Assembly: GCA_002068715.1 (NCBI GenBank) | Contig: MWAR01000617.1 | Location: 1-5,522, forward strand | Source of the DNA: a bacterium ADurb.Bin374 | Lineage (GTDB): Bacteria; Riflebacteria; Ozemobacteria; Ozemobacterales; Ozemobacteraceae | Reading direction: 5' to 3' | Length of the DNA stretch: 5,522 bases | Part shown: piece by piece, positions 1 to 5,072 of the stretch | Numbering within the stretch: the first letter of the stretch is position 1 | How the letters are laid out: each line of letters begins with the position of its first letter | Notes under the pieces: generated by a model | The model's database searches: none | Told to the model about the DNA's origin: nothing | What the model saw: only the letters and a program-made list of their open reading frames with translations | Program-made: the position numbers and the translations under genes

Positions 1-1020
1 CGCCATCAGCACTAGACTGTCCGGGAACAGGTCGCGCCGCTTTCCCATGCCTGCCGATACCGACTCGCCCCGCGCGACTCCTGCCTTGATCTCGCCGACG
101 GCGAGCTGGAAGAGGGGGTTCGTCAGGATCTTCTCCACGGCGCCCAGCGAAGTGAGGATCGGGACGCCGCACTTGAGAAGCGTGCCGAGCGTCCTGGCGA
201 ACAGGGCCAGCTGAAACTGCTTGGCGAGATTCCCGATGAGCGGAATGGCGAGCGTCAGCGTGCTCAGAAAACGGCCGCCCGCCTCGGTGCGCCTGACACG
301 GCCATATAGAAAAGCAAAAATTATAATACCTATAAGTATGTAAGACGAGTTGCCGCTCAGGAAATCCGACAGAACGATGACGATACGGGTCGGAAGGGGG
401 AGGATCTGGCCCTGCCGGGTGACCTGCTCGATGAACATCGGAAACACCTTCACCAGAAGGGCCCAGCCCACGAGGAGCGTCATCGAGAGAAGAATGGCCG
501 GGTAGATCATCGCGTTGCGCACTTTCGCCCGGATGCGGAACATCGAGTCGTACATCTGCGCATACCGCTCGAGAACCTCGTCGAGGATGCCGCCGACCTC
601 GCCCACCTCGACCATCGTGACGAACAGCGTCGAGAATACGCGCGGATGCAGCTTAAGGGCGTCGGAAAACGATTTTCCCGACTCAATCTTCTCCTTGATG
701 TCCTGCAGGAGGACCTTGAGGGGTCCTGCCGGAAGCTGGCGGTGCAGCGCCTGAAGACTCTGGAGGAGCGGGCATCCCGCGTTGAGCAGGCTCGAGAGCT
801 GCATGAGAAAGTAATTCATGTCGGCCTGCGAGATCGAGAGCGTCGCCCGCTCGGCCTCGGCGACGAGCGTGGCAAGCGGGGCCTCGGCAATGTCGAGCAC
901 GTAATACTGCCGGTCGGACAGCCAGGTGCCGACTTCTTCCGGGGTGGCCGCCTCCATGACGCCGTTGAACTGCTTCCCGCGGGCGTCGAGTGCCTGGTAG
1001 GAAAATCTGCGCTGGCTCAT
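1..1020 (-). CDS. pilC/gspF: PilC/GspF-family inner-membrane platform protein (C-terminus cut by window edge)
   Basis: Polytopic inner-membrane protein on which the assembly ATPase acts to drive pilin or pseudopilin polymerisation. 340 codons are open to the edge; the family is usually about 400 residues, so the third membrane helix and end of the second domain are missing. The first T2SSF domain lies at about residues 69-192, with LLNAGCPLLQSL (78-89) and the family signature GEVGGILDEVLERYA (140-154) followed by AMIYP (170-174). Membrane helices are at about 170-193 and 225-240. The second domain repeats the pattern with FARTLGTLLKCGVPILTSL (274-292). The ATG overlaps the ATPase stop as ATGA, and no clear Shine-Dalgarno precedes it, suggesting translational coupling. 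Codons 226-240 (304-345) are strikingly AT-rich compared with the rest. Family assignment is secure; pilus versus type II secretion cannot be settled from this piece. Confidence 0.95.
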   Translation of the reverse strand, partial: MSQRRFSYQALDARGKQFNGVMEAATPEEVGTWLSDRQYYVLDIAEAPLATLVAEAERATLSISQADMNYFLMQLSSLLNAGCPLLQSLQALHRQLPAGPLKVLLQDIKEKIESGKSFSDALKLHPRVFSTLFVTMVEVGEVGGILDEVLERYAQMYDSMFRIRAKVRNAMIYPAILLSMTLLVGWALLVKVFPMFIEQVTRQGQILPLPTRIVIVLSDFLSGNSSYILIGIIIFAFLYGRVRRTEAGGRFLSTLTLAIPLIGNLAKQFQLALFARTLGTLLKCGVPILTSLGAVEKILTNPLFQLAVGEIKAGVARGESVSAGMGKRRDLFPDSLVLMA

Positions 1021-2771
1021 CGCCCGGTGACCGGCGGAGGCTCGCCTTCCTCGCGGCGGGTCAGGCGCATCACCTCGTCGACGGTCGTGATGCCCCGGAC
1101 AACCTTGCGAAGTCCGTCCTCGCGCATCGTGCGCATCCCGGATGCGACGGCGGCCTTGCGGATCGTGCGGGCCGGCGACGAGTTCAGGATGAGCGCATGG
1201 ATATCGTCGTTCAGCGTCATGATCTCGTGGATCGCCGTGCGGCCGACGTAGCCGGTGCGGCGGCAGGTCAGGCAGCCCGTTCCCCTGGTGAGCGACTCGG
1301 GCGTGACGGAACTGCCGGCGAACAACGCCTTCGCGGCGGCGTCTGGTTGGTACGGTACGCGGCAGGATGGGCAGATCCGACGCACCAGCCGCTGCGCACC
1401 GACGCCGATGACGGCCGAGGCGACCAGATACGGCTCGACGCCCATCTCGATAAGGCGGGTCACGGCCGACGCGGCGTCGTTCGTGTGGAGGGTCGAGAAG
1501 ACGAGGTGACCGGTCAGGGCCGATTCGATCGCGATCTGCGCGGTCTCGAAGTCACGGATCTCGCCGATGAGGATCACGTTCGGGTCCTGTCGCAGGATCG
1601 AGCGGAGGGTGCGGGCGAACGTGAGACCGATGTCGGGCCGCACCTGTACCTGGTTGATGCTCGGGATCAGATACTCGACGGGGTCCTCGACCGTGGTGAT
1701 GTTGACCTGGCCGTTCCGGATGAAGTTGATCGCGGCGTACAGCGTCGAGGTCTTGCCCGAACCGGTCGGGCCGGTCATCAGGAAGATGCCGTTCGGCGAG
1801 AGAGAGATGGCCTTGAACTGCTCGAGAAGCTCGTCGTCGAAGCCGACCTGGTCGAGCGTGAGCTGCATCCGACTCTTGTCCAATATACGAATGACTATTT
1901 TTTCTCCGAAGACGGTCGGAAGGGCCGAGACGCGGAGATCGATCGAGGAGTCCTTCACCTTGACCTTGATGCGGCCGTCCTGGGGAAGACGCTTCTCGGA
2001 GATATCCATCTGCGCCATCAGTTTGAGGCGCGAGATCAGCTCGTTCTGGATCGATTTCGGCGCCTTCATCAGCTCGTTCAGAATGCCGTCGAGGCGGTAC
2101 CGGACTCTGATCACTTCTTCATCGGGCTCGATGTGGATGTCGCTTGCCCGGTCGGCGATCGCCTGCTGGATGACGGTGTTGACGAGGTTGACGATCGGCG
2201 CCGCCGCCTGATCGCCCTGGCCGATATCGAACGTCGTGAAGAAACTTTCATCGAGCCGCTTCACCTCTTCGCGACGTTCCGCCGCGAGAGTGTCAACGGC
2301 CGCCTGGAGGGTTTCGCTCGTGCCGTAGTAGTGCCGGATCGCCGCCTCGAGCTGGGACTCGGGGCTGATGCCGACGACGATCTCATACCCGGTCTGGTAG
2401 TTGATCTCGTCGATGATGAAGACGTCCAGGGGGTCGGACATCGAGACCTGCAGCCGGTTTCCTTCGAGCGAGATCGGGAGCAGCGTGTGGCTGCGCACGA
2501 TGCCCTCCGGGATCGTCGTCAGGACTTCGGGACGGATGGTCAGCGAATTCAGGTCGAGGAACGGGATGTTCATCTGCCGGGCGAGCGTGACGGCGATGCT
2601 CTCCTCGGTGGCCATGCTGAGCTGGACGAGCACCTTCCCGAGCCGGAGGCCGAGTGCCTTCTGCTTCTGCAGGGCCTCTTTGAGCTGGTCCGCCGAAATC
2701 AGGCCCGCTTCGACGAGCGTGTCGCCGAGCCGCTTCCGAGGCGTCGTTTGAGCCTTGGCCTGCATCGTCAT
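1017..2771 (-). CDS. pilB/gspE: PilB/GspE-family assembly ATPase with N-terminal MshEN (cyclic-di-GMP-binding type) domain
   Basis: Cytoplasmic hexameric ATPase powering pilus or pseudopilus extension; 584 aa, full length for the family. Two tandem 24-residue MshEN-type motifs sit at 14-37 and 43-66, separated by the canonical 5 residues; the first matches the known cyclic-di-GMP consensus throughout, the second lacks the central Gly (Ser52). The ATPase core follows: RASDIHIEP (208-216), RYRLDGIL (224-231), FGEKIVIRIL (288-297), Walker A GPTGSGKTS (334-342), Asp box TTVEDPVEY (359-367), Walker B LIGEIRD (401-407) and His box TGHLVFSTLHTNDA (420-433). The zinc tetracysteine is C467/C470 with C500/C503. 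All catalytic elements are present, so it should be active. The start may be ATG at 2771 or the in-frame ATG at 2765. It lies 53 bp after the TPR gene and overlaps the platform gene by 4 bp, as expected for motor partners. Confidence 0.96.
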   Translation of the reverse strand: MTMQAKAQTTPRKRLGDTLVEAGLISADQLKEALQKQKALGLRLGKVLVQLSMATEESIAVTLARQMNIPFLDLNSLTIRPEVLTTIPEGIVRSHTLLPISLEGNRLQVSMSDPLDVFIIDEINYQTGYEIVVGISPESQLEAAIRHYYGTSETLQAAVDTLAAERREEVKRLDESFFTTFDIGQGDQAAAPIVNLVNTVIQQAIADRASDIHIEPDEEVIRVRYRLDGILNELMKAPKSIQNELISRLKLMAQMDISEKRLPQDGRIKVKVKDSSIDLRVSALPTVFGEKIVIRILDKSRMQLTLDQVGFDDELLEQFKAISLSPNGIFLMTGPTGSGKTSTLYAAINFIRNGQVNITTVEDPVEYLIPSINQVQVRPDIGLTFARTLRSILRQDPNVILIGEIRDFETAQIAIESALTGHLVFSTLHTNDAASAVTRLIEMGVEPYLVASAVIGVGAQRLVRRICPSCRVPYQPDAAAKALFAGSSVTPESLTRGTGCLTCRRTGYVGRTAIHEIMTLNDDIHALILNSSPARTIRKAAVASGMRTMREDGLRKVVRGITTVDEVMRLTRREEGEPPPVTGR

Positions 2772-2774
2772 GAA

Positions 2775-2779
2775 TCTCC
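2775..2779 (-). promoter_or_regulatory. Ribosome binding site of the assembly ATPase gene
   Basis: GGAGA (minus strand) lies 3 nt before the ATG at 2771 and 9 nt before the in-frame ATG at 2765. The spacing favours the second ATG, which would give a protein two residues shorter. The choice does not affect any domain. It is one of two recognisable Shine-Dalgarno sequences in the window. Confidence 0.55.
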
Positions 2780-2824
2780 AGAATACAGAATGCTAGATAT
2801 GCACGGCCCCGGCGTGCCGCTCAC

Positions 2825-3586
2825 TCAGGATCGTTTCCAGAACCGTCGCCGGGCGCTCTCATAACGGGGATTGATTTCGAGGGCGCGCCTGAAGGCAAGC
2901 ATCGCCTCGTTTGCCAGGCCCTTCGCCTCGAGCGCCTGGCCGAGCTTGTAATGCCCATCCGCGTAGCCCGGATACTTCTGGACGAACTGTCTGAGCTGGC
3001 GGATCGATTCCTCGACCAGCTCGGGGCTGTCGAAGAGGACAGATAATTCATAATCGTAGGCGTCGGTGTCCTCGAACTGGTATTCGCCGAAGAACAGGGC
3101 GATCACTTTCTTGTACTCGACGAGCGCCTCCTCGTGGTGGCCCTGCTCCTCGAGGATCTGGGCGAGCTCGTTGATCGCCTCGCGGTATTTCGGGTGCAGG
3201 GAAATCGCTTCCCGCAGCATCTCGGCCGACTTCACCGCATCGCCGAGACCGCGGTATGCCCGTCCGAGATGAAAATACGCATCGGGCCAGCGCAGATTCG
3301 CCTGGATCACTCGCTGAAAGGTCGCGACGGCGTCTTCATACCGGCCGGCGTTGAGCAGGCATTTTCCGTAATTCATCAGGTATTCGGGGGAAGGATCCTG
3401 TTCGACGCAGAGCTTGTACTCTGCCAGCGCTTCATCGACGCGCCCCGCTTTCAGCAGGGAATTGGCAAGACCATGCCTGACGAGATGATTGCCAGAGTCT
3501 GCTGCGAGTTTCTTCCGATTTTCCTCGATCGATTCTTCGAGGAGGCCGGGGCTGAAATACGAGCGGGGCCGGTCGATGAGGCTCAC
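2825..3586 (-). CDS. Cytoplasmic tetratricopeptide-repeat (TPR) protein
   Basis: A 253-residue protein built mostly of 34-residue TPR units, helical hairpins that act as protein-binding scaffolds. Four consecutive units are seen at about 32-65, 66-99, 100-133 and 134-167, with typical residues such as GRVDEALAEY, GRYEDAVATF and HHEEALVEYKK. A fifth lies at about 207-240 (ANEAMLAFRRALEINP). The stretch 170-206 between them is acidic and aromatic (EDTDAYDYE) and is either a degenerate repeat or a break in the solenoid. No signal peptide or membrane helix is present, so it is predicted cytoplasmic. The start is a GTG 5 bp after the TAA of the cupin gene, without a strong Shine-Dalgarno; no ATG occurs in the frame before residue 71, so GTG is the best choice and coupling is likely. 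Its place before the ATPase gene suggests a scaffold for the pilus or secretion machine, which is inference. Confidence 0.9.
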   Translation of the reverse strand: MSLIDRPRSYFSPGLLEESIEENRKKLAADSGNHLVRHGLANSLLKAGRVDEALAEYKLCVEQDPSPEYLMNYGKCLLNAGRYEDAVATFQRVIQANLRWPDAYFHLGRAYRGLGDAVKSAEMLREAISLHPKYREAINELAQILEEQGHHEEALVEYKKVIALFFGEYQFEDTDAYDYELSVLFDSPELVEESIRQLRQFVQKYPGYADGHYKLGQALEAKGLANEAMLAFRRALEINPRYESARRRFWKRS

Positions 3587-3591
3587 GACGG

Positions 3592-4398
3592 TTACTTCGA
3601 CGATTTCGCCGCCGGTCGCACCGGCGCGTCGAGTTTCACGGTGCCGGTTGCCTGTTTGAGCCTGAATTCGAGTTTGCCGTGGCTGACAGGAGCAGTCTTG
3701 ACGGCATCGGGCGTCGTCGCGGGAACGACGGTGTCAGGCTGGGGCTTCTCCTCATGGACCGCGCCGAGAAGCGGTTGGGGGCTTCCGGGGACGGGGGGAA
3801 GCGGAGGCCGGACGATCGCGGTCGGAGTGGCGGGACCGGTCGCAGCGGCCTTGACCGGCTTCTTCGGCGCGTCGGGGCGTTCCCAGTTCCGGTATTCCTC
3901 TTCGGGGCCCGAAGGCGAATAATACTGGAGGAACTCGACGACATCCCCCGAGTCGTTCAGATATTCGTGAAACGTCTGCGGGGGGATATACGCGACCGAG
4001 TTGGGGCCCATGACCTTGACTTCCTTCTCGATCCGGAGGGTGAGGTTGCCTTTGAGAACGTACACGGCCTCGGTCACGTAGACGTGCCTGTGGCTCTTGA
4101 TGGCAGCCGTCGGAAGCATGGTCAGGTGCTGGAGCGCCGTGAGGGTCGGCCCGACCTTCGCCGAATCGATGAGCATCTTCACGCCGATGCGCTTGTCGGG
4201 AGACGTGTAATAGGGCGCGTCATCGAAGGCGAAGAACCGGTGCGAAGATGGCGCAGCCGCTTCGGCGGCCTTTTTCTTCTTGTCCTTCGCGTGCGCGGAC
4301 GGAGCGGACACCGTCACGAGAAGGGCGGCGGCAAACAACGGGAGAAACGTGCGGCAGACAGGTCGGGCGTATGCCCGTAGCGTGGCAGTCATATTCAT
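3592..4398 (-). CDS. Secreted single-domain cupin protein with Pro/Ala-rich tail
   Basis: A 268-residue exported protein. Residues 1-37 form a Sec signal peptide (basic start, hydrophobic core about 19-31, cleavage after SAHA at 37), followed by a Lys-rich stretch (DKKKKAA). A cupin barrel covers about 65-162: motif 1 is HRHVYVTE with H103, H105, E110 and G117, matching HxH(X)4E(X)6G; motif 2 has G131, P139, H144 and N148. All four usual metal ligands are present, so a bound divalent metal is likely, but the substrate cannot be told. Residues 176-235 are rich in Pro, Ala, Thr and Val and look disordered; a charged block (KLEFRLKQATGTVKLDAP, 242-259) follows. The frame is open upstream to a TTG at 4434, but that TTG is part of a -35 box, so ATG 4398 (or ATG 4392) is chosen. 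It is first in the leftward unit, 5 bp before the TPR gene. Confidence 0.88.
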   Translation of the reverse strand: MNMTATLRAYARPVCRTFLPLFAAALLVTVSAPSAHAKDKKKKAAEAAAPSSHRFFAFDDAPYYTSPDKRIGVKMLIDSAKVGPTLTALQHLTMLPTAAIKSHRHVYVTEAVYVLKGNLTLRIEKEVKVMGPNSVAYIPPQTFHEYLNDSGDVVEFLQYYSPSGPEEEYRNWERPDAPKKPVKAAATGPATPTAIVRPPLPPVPGSPQPLLGAVHEEKPQPDTVVPATTPDAVKTAPVSHGKLEFRLKQATGTVKLDAPVRPAAKSSK

Positions 4399-4404
4399 GG
4401 AGCG

Positions 4405-4434
4405 ATGATATCCAGAGGAGAGATGCCTTGTCAA
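4405..4434 (-). promoter_or_regulatory. Sigma70-like promoter of the leftward unit
   Basis: On the minus strand a perfect -35 hexamer TTGACA (4434-4429) and a -10 hexamer TATCAT (4410-4405, 5 of 6 matching TATAAT) are 18 nt apart. Transcription would be expected to start about 7 nt after the -10 box, at 4398, the A of the cupin ATG. This implies a leaderless message and explains the lack of a Shine-Dalgarno. It drives the cupin gene and probably the TPR, ATPase and platform genes after it. Confidence 0.7.
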
Positions 4435-4437
4435 GGC
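4425..4437. repeat. Perfect 13-bp inverted repeat over the leftward -35 box, possible operator
   Basis: The plus strand reads GCCTTG-T-CAAGGC, two 6-base arms that are exact reverse complements around one central base. It covers the whole leftward -35 box and ends 8 bp before the rightward -35 box. That position fits a binding site for a dimeric regulator able to affect the leftward promoter and perhaps both. No regulator gene is seen in the window; the operator role is inference. Confidence 0.45.
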
Positions 4438-4445
4438 GCGTATCG

Positions 4446-4474
4446 TTGACTTCCCCAGGCGAATCGGGTACAGT
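4446..4474 (+). promoter_or_regulatory. Probable sigma70-like promoter of the rightward unit
   Basis: TTGACT (4446-4451, 5 of 6) and TACAGT (4469-4474, 4 of 6) are separated by 17 nt. The expected transcription start is near 4481, only about 4 nt before the ATG at 4485, so this message would also be nearly leaderless. The -10 box is weak, so confidence is lower than for the leftward promoter. The two -35 boxes are only 11 bp apart, back to back. Confidence 0.5.
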
Positions 4475-4484
4475 TACGAGATAC

Positions 4485-5072
4485 ATGCAATGCATCGCAC
4501 CGTCTGCCGCCGCGCCTTCCGGGCGATTCGCGGCTTTTTGTCTGGCCTGGTTGTGCCTCCTCGTGACTGGCACTGCCGGATGTCGTTTTACGGCAAAACC
4601 CCCAGACCGGGAAAACGCGAGACAGGAACGGGATAGATCAGGTTTTTCCCGGAAGCCGAATTCCGTGAACTCCACCCGTCAGTCTCCGTCCCTTCCGACG
4701 GCCGTGGCGGAGTCTCCCGCCGCCATTGGCGCCAGAAAACGGGAAGAGAAGATCGTGGCCGACCTGGAGCGGATCTCCGTCATGATGAAGGGTGGAAATT
4801 ATGAAGGGGCGCTCCGCGAGGCAGACAGGGTCCAGCGCGACAACCCCGGGGATCCGAACGTGACGATGCGGACGAGCTATCTCAAAGCCATGGTCTTTCA
4901 TCGCATGAACGACGTGAACCGCAGAAAAGAAGCCATGAACCAGATGCTGAAAAGCATGGAGGACGTGCAGAAAGACCCGAGGTTCCGCGCCGCCTTCGAG
5001 GACGGCACGGCGAACGCGGAGATCATCAAGATGAGCATCGATCGGGCAGGGGACCGCTATGACGCGAACTGA
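4485..5072 (+). CDS. Small predicted lipoprotein with TPR-like helical C-terminal half
   Basis: A 195-residue protein not recognised as a named family. The N-terminus has a basic residue (R14), a hydrophobic core (FAAFCLAWLCLLVTGT, 15-30) and TAGC at 30-33, a tolerable lipobox with Cys33 as lipidated residue; Thr at -3 is not the usual Leu. Residues 34-85 are polar, low in complexity and probably a flexible tether. Residues 86-168 are helical and TPR-like: GGNYEGALREADRVQRDNP (103-121) resembles one TPR hairpin and a second pair (127-158) follows. The frame is open far upstream inside the cupin gene, but ATG 4485 is chosen because it gives the signal peptide and lies just after the promoter. 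Its end overlaps the pilin-like gene by 14 bp. A pilotin-like role in the envelope is possible, since known pilotins of the PilF/PilW type are TPR lipoproteins, but this is speculation. Confidence 0.82.
   Translation: MQCIAPSAAAPSGRFAAFCLAWLCLLVTGTAGCRFTAKPPDRENARQERDRSGFSRKPNSVNSTRQSPSLPTAVAESPAAIGARKREEKIVADLERISVMMKGGNYEGALREADRVQRDNPGDPNVTMRTSYLKAMVFHRMNDVNRRKEAMNQMLKSMEDVQKDPRFRAAFEDGTANAEIIKMSIDRAGDRYDAN
5048..5052 (+). promoter_or_regulatory. Ribosome binding site of the pilin-like gene
   Basis: AGGGG lies 6 nt before the ATG at 5059 and inside the end of the lipoprotein gene. It is the best-spaced Shine-Dalgarno in the window and supports ATG 5059 over the in-frame ATG at 5095, which would remove the leader peptide. 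Confidence 0.7.

Noticed and set aside
292..327. Plus-strand promoter inside the platform gene (CTGACA with TATAAT)
   Set aside because: The two hexamers are 23 nt apart, too far for a sigma70 promoter, and no plus-strand gene follows.
2801..2817. Small hairpin (5-bp stem GCACG/CGTGC, 7-base loop) between the TPR and ATPase genes, considered as a terminator
   Set aside because: The stem is short and no T-run follows it on the minus strand. At most it is a weak mRNA structure.
2772..2824. Internal promoter before the ATPase gene
   Set aside because: A loose -10-like TATTCT is visible but no -35 box at suitable spacing, so readthrough from the cupin promoter is the simpler view.
990..2864. 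A 624-codon open frame on the plus strand opposite the ATPase gene
   Set aside because: It is longer than the ATPase gene itself, but it is a GC-rich antisense shadow: the protein is full of Arg/Asp/Gly with no recognisable domain, while the opposite strand carries every ATPase motif.
3134..3922. A 262-codon plus-strand frame across the TPR and cupin genes
   Set aside because: It lies antisense to two well-supported genes, spans their junction and shows no coherent domain.
4399..4434. Upstream extension of the cupin gene to a TTG start at 4434
   Set aside because: The TTG is the first three bases of a perfect -35 box and the -10 box lies inside the extension. Starting at 4398 gives a clean signal peptide.
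4248..4484. Upstream extension of the lipoprotein gene into the cupin gene
   Set aside because: It would run opposite the cupin signal peptide and through both promoters. The signal peptide and lipobox begin only after ATG 4485.
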